The notes: a model not told the origin generated them from the letters alone. Positions 22,771 to 34,136 are shown, counted from the first letter of the stretch. The stretch is DNA of 64,000 bases from Sympetrum striolatum (GCA_947579665.1 OX388345.1:59573454-59637453); one strand, 5' to 3'. A program made the numbers and translations.

Positions 22771-23253
22771 TAATTCTTGCTCAGGCTTTCATTTAACAAA
22801 AGGAACTGATAAAAAATGGTTTTGGTGAAGAAATCAATAATATATTTCAAAGTCTTTTCTGTGGGGGGTTTGCTCAATGGGTATGAAACGTGAACCTTTA
22901 GAAAGGAGGACATCAAGAGTAATTCTTGCTAAGGCTTTCATGAAGCGAAAAGAAATTATGAAAAAAAATTGATAAATGAATCAATAATAGCTTTTAAAGT
23001 CTACGGTGTGGATTGTTTTGCTCCATGGGTGTGAAACGTGAACCTTCAGAAAGGAAGACATCGAGAGATTGAAGGTCTTCGAGATGTGAAACTAGATGGA
23101 AAAATTAAGTTGGGTTGAAGTGAAAATAGCGATGCTAGATGGTGCTAGGTTGAAGGAGACGGTTTTAATTGAAGTGATTAAGCCTCAGCAGGGGAAATAT
23201 GGATTACTAAAGGAAGTAAGTCATGACCTAAAGGGCAAGATAAAGGACCAATA
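22771..23253 (+). pseudogene. RTE-like LINE C-terminal relic with an internal duplication
   Basis: In one plus-strand frame the translation gives AKAFMKRKEIM, then LLHGCET*TFRKEDIERLK, then SWVEV and later GLLKEV. This is the C-terminal RT pattern of RTE-type LINEs (LYG.ETWT.RKED..RL..FE.W, then KISW). Several tryptophan codons have become TGA or TAG stops. The segment beginning TAATTCTTGCT occurs twice, at 22771 and 22920, a 149-bp tandem duplication covering AFMKRKE through RKEDI, with an older-looking first copy. No open frame remains. Confidence 0.6.
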
Positions 23254-23894
23254 AACGAAAGAAAGAGCTTTGAATAATGAATAATAAGACACGTAAGCCT
23301 AAAGAAAGTTATGAAATTTATGACTGAATTCTTGGCGTTCCTTTTCTTACTTCTGTCTTCATACATTTTCTGTTTCATACACACTGGTATTTATGTTTTC
23401 CTTATCGTCTGTTCCACCTTCCTCTAAATTTCATTTCTCACTCTCCTCTCAATGTCTTCACTTATCTCCCCACACTTCTCCACTACTTCTTATCCGTTCC
23501 ATCTTTCCTATTCTCTTTTATTCCTTGTTTATTGCTTTCCTCACAGTTCACGATACCTCACATTCTCCCCCTCAAAGAAATGAATTCCTTCCCTCAAGTC
23601 CTGAATTTTCCGGTTGTTTCCACCTCTACTTTATCCTCTCAATTTCACTGGTATCAGGATAAAAGTGAGAGGAGTTGTCCCGCTTCATCTCTTCATCTCG
23701 CATCATCTTTGATTCCATTCCTTAGGGTGTGCTTTTTGGTGCAATATTCTTCGCTCTGGTGAGCTTCTCACCCCCATGGAAAAATGCAACAACCACCGTA
23801 TCTTACCGGGGAGGATGATAATATCAGGATAAAATCTGCATACCAAGTTTGCAGGGCTCGTTGCAAAAATATGTGATATTATTAAAAAAATAAG
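23254..23894. other. Pyrimidine-rich non-coding stretch
   Basis: The plus strand is strongly C/T-biased at about 23330-23760, producing two overlapping low-complexity frames (23393-23662 and 23532-23762). No family or element is recognised. Confidence 0.4.
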
Positions 23895-24049
23895 TTGAAA
23901 AAATAAATTCACTTATACTATTTTCCACCGTGTGTTTCACACACGATCAGTTTCGTAAGTTAACCTACATCTTCAGGTGCTTAACTGACAAAACCGGTCG
24001 TGTGTGAAATATACGGTGGAAAATAGTGCAAGTGAATTTATTTCTTCAA
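23895..24049 (-). mobile_element. Foldback element with a hammerhead-like apex
   Basis: Two arms of about 62 bp (23895-23956 and 23986-24049) are near-perfect reverse complements and enclose a 30-base apex. The apex and arm bases together contain a hammerhead-like core on the minus strand (23942-23979). The other arm carries AAAACCGGTCGTGTG, the usual 3' half of the motif, in the opposite orientation, so the element may descend from two head-to-head units. No target duplication was identified and nothing is encoded. Confidence 0.65.
23942..23979 (-). ncRNA. Hammerhead-ribozyme-like core at the foldback apex (best candidate)
   Basis: On the minus strand: CAC (helix I), CTGAAGA, stem II GTAGGT/AACTTAC with a G-U pair, GAAA, a short degenerate helix III (CTGA), the triplet AUC, then GTG. 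The CAC before CTGAAGA pairs with GTG after the cleavage site, giving a 3-bp helix I. All invariant core bases are present. The 62-bp arms could compete with this fold. Type I topology, with an open helix I, is what the order of segments implies. Confidence 0.5.
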
Positions 24050-25311
24050 TTTATTTCTATGGAATTCCACATAGTAAAGCCTGCTACGATTGATTTTATG
24101 TGGTATAATATTGGTAACTTAGTAAGTGAAGTTGATAGTTTTGTCGTCAGAGATAATGTTTGAAGTAAATTGTATGCATGTTTTGTACTTGGGTGCTAAG
24201 CGATATGATACAGCCACGTCAACATTCAAATCAAAATACCATTATTTCTACCGGTCCTCGAGGTGACCTTCTGAATCAGAAATGAGTATTGAATTCTAAA
24301 ATTGTTCTTGGATTATAAAAGCCCAGAAAAGTAGAAAAATTCTATTATCTTAATTTAATTAATTTTATATAGTATCACGTTTGGAAGGAAGTAATATGTA
24401 CGAGTTATAATATAACTCGTATAACTTAACTACAGATCCAAAACACAAATCATGATTTAATGTGTTCAGCATAGAAATAGAGGTGAAATAATAATGCATC
24501 ATAGGTTGCAGTCACTGGTATGGTGTTATATCATATGTTCATACTGTCATCTTTATTTTCCTTCCATGTGCCCTATTCTTTTGCCTTATGTCTCTTTTGT
24601 TCAACTTTTTCCATTCTGTACCTTGTTTGGCCCGATTCCTTTCTTTTATAATCACAAGGCAAAATCTCAATGCTAATGTCACTGTTCCTCTATTGTAAGT
24701 TACAGGAATTGGTTATTTGTATGTTATTACTATTTTTTGGGAAATGAATGGAAAATAAGATAAATCTCTGAGAACAAAGAATTTTAAGCGTCACAGTGGC
24801 TTTGCCTTAGTGCGGGGTTGTTGGATATTTTTAACGAACTTGAGAGTACATGAGATATAAATCATTGATCCTTATGAAAAAGCGGTTGTCACTGAGCAAG
24901 GCTCAGCAGTCTATTTTGTTGTGATTATCTAGCTACTTTGCATTTTTTAAGCATAATACTATTTTTATTAGTTAATTTTACTTTGACTGTGGCAAGGAAA
25001 AGTTCAAATTAAAACCATACATGAGTAATCCAAGTTAACGTAATTATTATAAATAAGTTATCAGTAAATAAGTATCGATAACAGATATTCATATTCATAA
25101 AAATGTAAAACTATCAATATTATGAAATGTAACCTAAAAACCTATAGTAGTATGATCAAAACTAATACTGTCATTTTCCTAATGTCCAACCTCAACTATT
25201 GTCTTTCAAATTGAAACTAAAAATAAATTAAATTAGTTGCGGTAAAATAACTTTTATTCCAGTACTGAGTAGAAAAAACTTATCTTTAACATACACAAAT
25301 AATTGACGGAA
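24050..25311. other. AT-rich non-coding stretch
   Basis: Low-GC sequence containing a 22-base near-perfect palindrome around 24399-24421 (TACGAGTTAT and its complement) and no gene or element that I recognise. Confidence 0.5.
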
Positions 25312-25395
25312 CATGTATGGTTCATGTGCTGGATTTCAGATAAACTCAAACCCAGATCTATCACATATCGGGTTCGAGTTCCAGCTACATCATAA
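25312..25395 (+). repeat. tRNA-like sequence, probable SINE relic
   Basis: An A-box-like TGGTTCATGTG (25318-25328) and a good B box GGTTCGAGTTCC (25371-25382) are spaced as in tRNA-derived promoters. The intervening sequence does not fold into a clean cloverleaf by eye, so this is more likely a decayed SINE head or tRNA pseudogene than a tRNA gene. I cannot place it in either SINE family of the window. Confidence 0.35.
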
Positions 25396-25484
25396 TTTAT
25401 CTTCTTTGTTTTTCCAATCCAACTTATGTAATCACGTGAAGTTATTTTAGATGATTGAAATGGAGTTAAAAGTTTTCGTTATAT

Positions 25485-26065
25485 TCATTTATTTATTTAA
25501 CGGGAACCACCCATTTGATACAAAGTAAGTAAGGAATATCACAGTAGCAAATAAAATCAAATATTACAAATAATAGGATTGAAATACTAGGATAAAAAAC
25601 ATTTCCTAAGAAATATCACTAAATAAAAGAATAAATTGTCACAATATTTATATGGTAAAACGTATGTGGTAAATACATATTCAAATATAATAGATACAAA
25701 GGTAAATACATTAATTATCATAGAAATGTTAAAATAAATTAGATAAAATTGATAGCTAATATTTGGAAACAAGTGCATAAGATAGTGAGAATAATAACAA
25801 ATTTAATATAGTACATTAAGTATACACAGAGACATATACATTTTACTGCTAACTATATAAATTTCTAATTTAAGTTTTTAATTTCTCTCAAACATCAATT
25901 AAATATGTCGACATTTTTTAGATCTGTATTTCCTAATCGACATAGCCTATTCATGGGCGTATTGTATGCATAATTATCATTGCAAGTTGGTATTGTGAAT
26001 AAATTTTGGTCGTTACCCTTAGTCTTTGAAATGAGAATTTTTAAATAAAAAGTTCACCAATGAGA
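25485..26065 (-). mobile_element. 5'-truncated LINE relic, second type
   Basis: Read on the minus strand, a remnant of an RT C-terminus (25865-26062) is followed by about 370 bp of AT-rich 3' sequence and a terminal GGTGGTTCCCGTTAAATAAA-type end with TAAA repeats (25485-25505). The tail and the encoded C-terminus differ from the 5.2 kb LINE, so it is a separate family. 5' truncation is near 26065. Confidence 0.5.
25865..26062 (-). pseudogene. LINE reverse-transcriptase C-terminus with in-frame stop
   Basis: The frame gives FYLKILISKTKGN, then a stretch ending YAYNTPMNRLCRLGN, DLKNVDIFN, a TGA, and CLREIKNLN before TAG at 25865-25867. This follows the Jockey-group tail pattern in which a N..P..R.C...N....DIF...L..F/I motif closes the protein. 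The TGA inside the DIFN...L segment marks it as dead. Confidence 0.5.
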
Positions 26066-29000
26066 ACGCAATACCTTGTTTATGTTAGGAACAGGCATTT
26101 TTATCTCTATGTGTTTCATTCTGTTAGACACAAGTGGGAAAGAATGTAAATTAATACGAGAGTATCCAAGGAGTTTACTCGGCGCATTTCCGAAACAATA
26201 TACGTCCACAAGAAGAGATGTTTCGACATGTTGTGTAGAGAATAGCTGAGGAGGCGGTGCCGTGTGATTGGAAGATCTTTTAGCTCGAGAGGATTTAAAA
26301 AGAGAATGTGTCGAGGAGACGATGGAGGGGGCGATAAGGAAGAGAAGGTCATCGGGTTGAGGGTGGTCTGCTCAGCCAGCAATCCCTACGGCCCGCACAT
26401 CTCGGATTGCCCGCACGTTCCGCCCAAGAATTGGTCGACCCTCAACCTACCCTCTTTTACTCCCACATCCTTAGCCTCATCGTTTTTCCTATCTCGCTCC
26501 TTCACTCCCCTTCTTCCCCACGTTCTCTCTCTTTTAATCATTAATCCCTTTTCCCCCCTTCAATTGCGCCCTCTTCCTTTCTTCTCCAAACGAGCCCTTT
26601 TCCTCCTTATTCTTGCAAGTTAACTGGAATTAACGAACCTATCGGAGCGTAAATTGACGTTTTGTGTACTCTCCGCTCTGGACGTTCTGAAGAATGCAGT
26701 TGTAAGCTAAAGGAATAATTAACTAATTCCAGATTCAGGGAAATTGCTATTTTCACATTCTTATGATCGCTTATTTATTTTATGGTAAAGAAGATTATTG
26801 AAACTAGCGTAAAAAGAGCTCATTATTTGAAGCATTATTTTTTTGCGATGTAAGTAACATCTGAAATAGTATATATTAAGCTAACACCTTTAATTAAGGA
26901 GCAATTGAATTGTTAAAGAGAGCAAAGTTTTTAGAAACAATCAGAAATTAAATCGATCTCATTGTTTTCAGAAATTTTATTAAAGTTTGAATAAATCGAT
27001 TAGTGAATGAATAATCGAATTTAGTGGATGCATTGACAGATTGATCAACCAAACTTTTTATCATTTTGCAGGCCCCTCTTTTTGCTAAGTTAAATATAAA
27101 TAATCGCCGCGCAGGCTCTTTTCAAGTAAAGTATGGAAATAAATGAAGTAAATATTCTCTTACACATCTAATTGAACAATCTCTCATTACAAACCATCAT
27201 ATAAAATTTGCATTTTATTAAATGACAAACACGTAGGTTCGGGACGTCAAAATACGCTCCTAGTGAACGAATGCAGGTATCAATGTCAACTTTCACTCAA
27301 CAGAATGCACACATTTCATTCATTTATGAAATATATTCAGGCTTTTGTTGAGTAAATGGTTAATTAAGGTTCGAAATTCGCTTATATTCTATCCATTGAT
27401 TTTTATTGTAGCCGATTTATGAAACACGTTTTACAAAAAAACCATTCCAGCTGTAATTTTCAACGATTTATATTTTATATCAATTTTCCGTTCTCAGTCC
27501 TAGAATTTAACCTTATTTTTCCTTATTTCTTCACTTTTTATTTATAAAGAATGTAAATTATATAATCATTCATATCTATTTGAAGAGAAGAATGATGAAC
27601 CTGATGATGATTCTATCAACAAGTTTGTTTTATGATAAATACCTTGATTTAAAATTGAAAAAGTCATTCCTTCCCTTGTTCCTTTAGAGAGTTCTACCAT
27701 GATGTCACGGTTCAAGCAGAGGATTTTATTGATTTGAATTAACTGTATATTTTTGTCCTTTTTTATATTTATTACTATCGAGAGAAGAACGATTCGGTAT
27801 TTGTCACAAATAACTCGGGTGTTCCTCTTTCTATTACAAAATGAATTTTATATTAGCATTTCAGTAATTTACTGCTGCCGAATATATTTTTTTCAAATTT
27901 TAGAGATTTACGGAGATAAATTCAGCTTTTATAGAGCCTCGGAAAGATTTTGGTAATTTTTCAGTTATACAGTCTTAGCATACACCAGTATATTCACCAG
28001 TTATAGAAGTTAAGGTTTAATACTAGGTAAGCATTGAGGAATTACTTGATATATATCTTGCCTTTCTGGTATATACGTTTATTCACTGCACTTGGAAGTC
28101 GTTTGGTAAATATTTGACCTTTCCTTGTTATATTCAGATTTTGGAAAAATTGTTTTCACACTCGTGCAGCATCGTTCTTGTAGGTCCATTTTATGAAAAT
28201 GTTAAAGCCGTAGCGATTGATACACGAAAATCAGCATCGCGACAGCGTGAATTCAAGAGAATAGTCGGTAATCAATAAAATTCAGCTCTAAGGATGTACG
28301 ACACAGAAAGAAACAATCCCGTTTGATCCTTACCTAAAGGAAATCATCCGAAAGTAAACGAAATACTCCTTGAGCAAATCCTTCAAGAAATCCACACTAA
28401 AAATCACATAAACCATTCTCTCTTCGTCTCTCCTTTATCGAATATCTTTTCCCTTCCTTTTTTACGGAGTCGGAACTTTCCCGAATGCCGCCAACTTCTT
28501 CTGTCTCCGGAATACGGGCTTTTATATGAGTCTTCCTTACCCTTCGTTCCCATCTTCATTTCCTTTCCCTTCTCCCACACCTTATAACTCACTCACTGCA
28601 TCTCTTTCTTTCCTCGGCAGCATCCCTCTCAAATTGCTCCCCATTCTCTCGCTCCCACACTTAACTCTCACCTATTGTTCAACCTCCACTCATGAAGCCA
28701 CTCTTTCTGGCCAATCAACTTTTTATCTCCTTAATCCATCATGGCACGGAAAATAGAGATAGGGTACTGCGCTCGTTCAAGAACTTCACGTCTCTTTTCC
28801 GCGACCCTTTAGATTCTCCGCTGTAAGATTCTTCCTTACTCGGGTGAATAAAACATCCGTTTCGGCATTTCGTCGAATACGTTTAATAAACGTAATGCTG
28901 CAAAAGTAGAGCAAAGGTTGTGATCCCTTCGATTGTATACATTTGTGTAGCATAAATGGAGAAATAATTAATTTCTCATTGAAACTTTAGATGTTTTTAC

Positions 29001-29327
29001 ATTTAGATTAGTGGATTAAATGTGAGCATACTCGATAAGTTAGAGGCGAATCATCGTTTGCTCAAAGAAATTTCAAGTAGGTCATAAAGGAGCAACGAAA
29101 GTTTAATAAAAATGCGGACGTAGTCATCATCGTCTTTCCAATAGCTCCAATACAGTACTTTGTTGTTCACATTATTTACGATTTCATTGTGATTTAATAC
29201 TTTCCTCATTCTCCTTCGGTATCTCGCTTTGATTTGAACTGAGCCTTTGGATAGTCGTTTTAATGCTTTCCTAAGAGACGCTCAAAATTTATTTTTGTGG
29301 TGGATCATAGATGGAAACTCTGTTTAT
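26066..29327. other. Non-coding sequence with two GC-richer islands
   Basis: Islands lie at about 26220-26640 and 28390-28870, with pyrimidine-rich runs; the 119-codon frame at 26264-26623 is a low-complexity product of the first. The AT-rich remainder (26650-28380 and 28900-29320) shows no gene, RNA or element ends. Confidence 0.4.
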
Positions 29328-29339
29328 TATTATTATTTA

Positions 29340-29597
29340 CCGGCCGTGGTGGCGGAGTGGTTAACGTGCTAGCGCGTTAATGATCCAACCTCACGGTCCC
29401 GGGTTCGAATCCCGGCTAATAGGATTTTTCCGGTTAGGAAATGGTTGTCTATGTATGTTGTGTGTGTGTGTGTGTGTGTGTGATATTAATAAAATAAAAA
29501 TACAAAAAAGGAATAAAATTAAGAAAAGGGTTTAATTGGAGGAATAGCCTCCCTAGGCTAAAATTCGCCCAACAGAATAAGACGGCATTATTATTTA
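29340..29597 (+). mobile_element. tRNA-derived SINE, family 1, full-length copy
   Basis: The head is tRNA-like with A box TGGCGGAGTGG (29350-29360) and B box GGTTCGAATCC (29403-29413), with a long variable-arm-like stretch between them, suggesting a serine/leucine-type tRNA ancestor. A body with a GT repeat (29458-29481) leads to a 3' end with the stem AGCCT/AGGCT, TTCGCCC, AATAAGACGGC and ATT repeats. This end matches the LINE 3' end at 5201-5283 in layout. ATTATTATTTA occurs at 29329-29339 and 29587-29597, a possible 11-bp target duplication that overlaps the tail. It encodes no protein and would be transcribed by RNA polymerase III. Confidence 0.75.
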
Positions 29598-30155
29598 TTC
29601 TCCATCTTGTTATTTTGCCTATATTTGCTAATTTAGGTACCCGAGGTTAATAATACTATTTTCCCTATTAGAAGGAAGGATAATGCTTAAAAAGACGAAC
29701 ACTTATACAAGGCTTTAATTGGCACTAGGATGAGATTGTTTATCAAATAGGATATTTGAATATTTGAAAAGATATGTTTCATGTTGTATATGACTATTTG
29801 AATAAAGTTTTGAAATATTGATATAAACATAAGAGGAACAATAAGCGGCACAGTTTTTTTTTACTATTTAAAGACCTTCTTTGAACTTCTGGTGCCTGCG
29901 GGAAGATCTATTTTTTTTCAGTTAAAGCGTTTTTGGCCTAAGACCTTTAACAATGATTACAATCTGTTAATGTTAGTGTATATAATATATCGTTTAATTA
30001 TAATGAAATCTCATCAGAATTTTGCGAATTCATTATGTCCCGAATGAAATCATGTCGGTTCATAGGTAAATAGTGGTGCTTGGTACATAAATAATGGTGC
30101 TTAGAGAATTACCTCTCAAACGTTAAATTCTCGTGATACTATTGTCAAAATGAAT
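29598..30155. other. AT-rich non-coding stretch
   Basis: No gene or element ends recognised; the only features are A/T homopolymer tracts. Confidence 0.5.
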
Positions 30156-30650
30156 TTTTATTTATTATTATTATTATTACATGGACACTACAAGAAGATT
30201 ATAAATCTGGTGGCAGTGATTGGACATTACATATAATACAAGCATACATTCATACAGTCGTACATGGTCAAGCAATATATAGATAGTCAATATAAATATA
30301 AATTGAGAGGTAAACACTATACCTGTCAGGCATTTGCTCACGGAGGGAGGGAAACCCCTCGGAAAACCTCCCTCTGATAGAAGTCAGGACATACATAATA
30401 CAAAATTTTCAAATATTATCCCGTCCCATTAAAAGAAAACATTAACAGAATTAAGTTAACAGCTATTACAATTTATTTAACTTCGCCTTGAAGGTACGCA
30501 CTTGGGAAAGAAATGGCTCAAATATGCCTGAGGGAGAGCGTTCCAATGATCTATTGTTCTATTAAGGAAGGAGAATTTAGCAATATTAGTCCTTTGAGAA
30601 GGAGGTTCAGTTTTACAACTATGGTCTTTCCTGCTTAAATAAGTGGGGTT
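30156..30650 (-). mobile_element. 5'-truncated LINE relic, third type
   Basis: On the minus strand an RT C-terminal remnant (30466-30650) is followed by about 290 bp of 3' untranslated sequence and a tail of ATA/TAA repeats ending at 30156-30180. The sequence just before the tail, TAGTGTCCATG, differs from the 5.2 kb LINE's 3' end, so this is another family with the same style of tail. Confidence 0.65.
30466..30650 (-). pseudogene. LINE reverse-transcriptase C-terminus with frameshift
   Basis: One frame gives NPTYLSRKDHSCK, then IAKFSFLNRTIDHWNALPQ. After a frameshift within the following 30 bases, the last residues read VRTFKAKLNKL followed by TAA (30466-30468). R.D....F.NRTI..WN.LP followed by F...L is the standard C-terminal signature of CR1/Jockey-type RTs. 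The frameshift makes it a pseudogene; homology stops near 30650. Confidence 0.7.
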
Positions 30651-30877
30651 TCAAATTCATCTCTTAATATCTTTTTATGCTGACTTGCCTATATTCCAAC
30701 GTACTGTGATTATATTATTTAAACGTATATGTAGGTCATGATGAAAATATAGCGAACATTTTCCCGAGTATTTGTTTAAATTCCAATTACGAGAATATGA
30801 AAGACTGCATGTAAAGTATTTAGCCCGAAACTCGTTTGTTACCTCACCCTCTCAAACATTATCCAGCAAAAGATAGT

Positions 30878-31015
30878 GGAGAAGTATGAGGCTTACTAGG
30901 CAAGATGAGGAGTAAGGTAGTTTTCCCTTGTCTTTATTCCTCATCAAACTAGGATGCTGTAAGCGGAACATTCCCACGGAATTGAAGAAAAATGACTCTA
31001 CAAGTAGCACTTTTC
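30878..31015 (+). repeat. Dispersed repeat, copy 1 (partner at 55420-55562)
   Basis: About 140 bp aligns by eye with the minus strand of 55420-55562, sharing landmarks such as TTACTAGGCA, GGAGT(A/G)AGGTAGTTT, CCCTTG, TAAGCGGAACAT and AATGACTCTA. The intervening bases differ, so both copies are old. No coding frame or terminal repeats are apparent; the nature of the element is unknown. Confidence 0.5.
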
Positions 31016-31107
31016 TTAGCATTTTATTAGATAAGTCTAATTAGTCCTGGTGTTCAGTATCACTCAAACCTAAATTACTTTCATGTCATCACTGACATTA
31101 AAAAGAT

Positions 31108-31142
31108 CAGATGATGATGATGCTTTGCATCGAAACCTAGTC
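31108..31142 (+). ncRNA. Degenerate hammerhead-like core
   Basis: CAGATGA (one difference from CUGANGA), a perfect short hairpin GATGC/GCATC with loop TTT, GAAA, CCTAG and the triplet GUC followed by GTGTG. Layout and 3' context match the foldback core at 23942-23979. The missing U in the first core segment suggests loss of catalysis. Confidence 0.3.
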
Positions 31143-33798
31143 GTGTGTGTTTGTATTATTTATGTGGTTTAGTATAAATTTAAGTATCTTGCCTACATTT
31201 CCCGTTATAATGGATTACCACTAAGCAAAGGCCAAGACCATCCCCGCTATCAAAATGATTGCCGCAAAAGTAATTAAAAGATACATTTTTCTCTATTCTT
31301 TACCAATAGACGAATTAATAATATTCCATTCATCAAAATGTGCTCGCAGGTACAGCTGGAAAACTAATACTTATTTATGCCATTATTTCCTAGCCAGAAA
31401 AGTTACAAATAGATTGCGAAACAAGAGCGTCACCCTTCTGACTGTGACTGCAAATCCTATCGTGATCCTCGTATGGCGACAGGTAGTAACATTACATCAA
31501 ATTTTATAGCTCACGTGAAATGAATAAGAGCGTGTTTTTTCCGTTCCCACTCTCATTTAGGGATCCCTTTTTGGCATAAGCTTTATATTTCATCACATTC
31601 CTTGTTTTTCCGTCGCCACGTTCGTTATCCCTGTTTTCATACCACCGTTTGCTTACCTTCTCCTTCCCCCTCCTCCTCACAATATTACACGTTTTCCCTT
31701 TTACCGCCGTTCCATTCCTTTCCCTCTTCATCCTCACCGTTTCTCCATCACGCCCATGTTTCTTACTTCGCATCTCCCGATTCATTCGCCCTGTTATACC
31801 GTTTTCCCTTCCGTGCATCCATTAGCCGCGTTTCCGGGAAAACTTGGAGAAGAACGCGTCGAATTCCGACGTGCTCCAAATAATATTTATCGATTTTTCA
31901 AAATCGCTCGAATTTGAGTTCCCAAACCGTCGCGACGTCTTCATCCCTTTTGAGTTGGCTTTACCTGGGAACTTGTCGATTTTCATTTTCACGCTTAAAT
32001 TTTAATTTTAAATTTATGAAAATGTTATCATCATGAATGGATGATAGACGAACTGTCTTTATTTTTCAAACTCAAGTTTTTCTTCTACAGAATTGAAAAT
32101 TATTCTAGTTCTTGGGGTTTTTATAAAACCAAAGAAATTAAAGGAGAGGGCATGCTATACTTCTTTTATTATGCATATTTATAAAGTGCTGAATGTAAGT
32201 TTAGTAAGTAGTTTTTCGTTTGTGAGTACCAGATACCTCCATCGAAAATAATGTTTGTAGAGCGGATTTGAAGAATACAAAGGTCAAAAAATGAATGTGT
32301 TTAGGAGTTATCCCGTCCACATTTTCCTTGTTGAAAACCCAGGAATTAATAAATTGAAATGTTATATAAGATTGATAACTTTTAGTTTACAGAGAAATGT
32401 CTCCAAATATATTTTTCATTCAAGTATCCAATTATTTCTTCCATACTCTCCATTTTAATTATTCAGAAGAGTTTAAGGTTAGAATTAATAGTTCGCTATA
32501 ATTAGCAACAAAATCTGATTATTCCAAAATTGAGATAACAAAATTCACATGCAACCAGTTTCAGGTGGTAGTTTTCTTATTATATTCTACAAACGTTTTT
32601 CCATGTTTACAGTTAGTTACTAATTTATTAAGAAATTACTAGAAATATATATCACGTCTACGTTATTGTTGAATTTATATTACTATATGTATGTATTTTC
32701 ACGTAAATTAATGACAGTTTTTACAGAACACGCTGCTTTTCTTGCACTGATCACAGTACAGGCTCTCGGGCAATAGCACAACGAATTAAAGTGTAAATTG
32801 AATTTATCTTTAAATGTGATGCTTGATTAATCCCATTATGTTAATATAAAAGAAGTTTGTTTCATTACATTTGCCAAAGAAATGTATTACCGCTAAGTCA
32901 AGCCTGATGCTGTGCCTTTAAAGTTTATTCCAGCCTATTATCATTCGTCTCTAGTTACAGTATCAATTGACTTTGTTTCTCGAGATATCTCTTTAATTTA
33001 ATTTATCCTCCATGACGTCTCCACTCTTCTGAGAATGATCTTCAAAAATATATGGCATAAAGGAAGACGGGTGAGCATTCTGAAGATTTTTATTAGCTTG
33101 TTTAAACAGCTGTCGTTCAAAAGGTTCCATGTATTTCGCCCACACATCTCTCCATCCGAGACGGCTTTCCCGTTTCCTTTATCCGTAATTTTCGCCCACT
33201 AGACTCCATTGTCTCCTCCTGCCTTTTATTTCCTTTTGCCAATCCAAACTCTTTTTCATCTTCGAGAAATCTCGTTGCTCACCTCTGCGCCTTTTCCCTT
33301 ATTTTCCTTTCCCAGTTTCTCCTCTCTTGACCTCATACAGCTCCTTTCATCGTCGTCAAACTTTGTGTGTGTTCTTTCGTTAACCCGCTGTTTCTTTTAT
33401 TCAAAGATAGTTTGCGAAGGATAAAACAATTACGGAATTAGTGCTTTAACCTATTTAAATTCTACATTCAGCTGCTCTATTATTCAGTGTGTTTATGTAT
33501 TTTAATTTACTCTTTGCGCCGCGAAATACGCCATTTAGTGTTGATAACTACTCCCTTAAAATCTCTCTAGCAATCAATTTTATTCCTATTGAATGATGAC
33601 CAATTATTTTTTTCATTTTGTTCCACCTTTTTAAGTTTCAGCAGCATTGAATTTGAGGTAGTTGAATCCGGTTGCAACAATTTATGAACGACTTGGCTTT
33701 CAAAATCTAAGATACCTATTCTTCCATTAAGATATATTTATAATTGGAATCCTAAAATACTTTGAATAACAAGGTTAGAGTTAAAGGCACTTTGCACA
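31143..33798. other. Non-coding sequence with two GC-richer islands
   Basis: Islands at about 31540-31980 and 33070-33420 have CpG and pyrimidine-rich runs; the frames at 31504-31818 (minus), 31602-31883 and 33209-33424 (plus) are low-complexity and unrecognised. The rest is AT-rich with nothing identifiable. Confidence 0.4.
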
Positions 33799-33845
33799 AA
33801 TCTGACGGGGCCGTCAGACTTTTTTCAAGTCCGTTTTTCCTTGGG
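33799..33845 (+). repeat. SINE family 2, 3' fragment
   Basis: The family hairpin (CAGACTTTTTTCAAGTCCG) and end TTTTTCCTTGGGA are present, preceded by GGGGCCGT in place of the tRNA-like head, so only the last 45 or so bases remain. Target duplication not evident. Confidence 0.6.
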
Positions 33846-34136
33846 ATACTTTTAATTGTTACTGTCCTATGTTAAAAATATACAACAATGTATTTCTGGG
33901 TTTTATAGTTAGTAGAAATTTGAATTTTATAGTGCGAAAGTGGTGCTGACATAAAAACGTGGGATTAAAAAAAACATGTTTTTCCTAAAACCTTCCAGTA
34001 TATCTAAGGAAGTTCATGCATTCTATTTTTTTACATCTGCTGTTGTTGGCAATAAGTGTTTGTAAATATTGAAAAATATTTTATACTAAAAAAAAACGTT
34101 TTCCTAAAATGGATTAATTTTTTTTCTATGAATTAC

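Noticed and set aside
24399..24421. 22-base palindrome
   Set aside because: AT-rich, single occurrence noted, no flanking element or regulatory context.
29340..29425. SINE 1 head considered as a functional tRNA gene
   Set aside because: A and B boxes are good, but the sequence runs directly into the SINE body and the head of the second copy is truncated; no terminator follows the acceptor position.
29458..29481. GT microsatellite as an independent feature
   Set aside because: It is a regular part of the SINE 1 body, also present in the second copy near 58811-58830.
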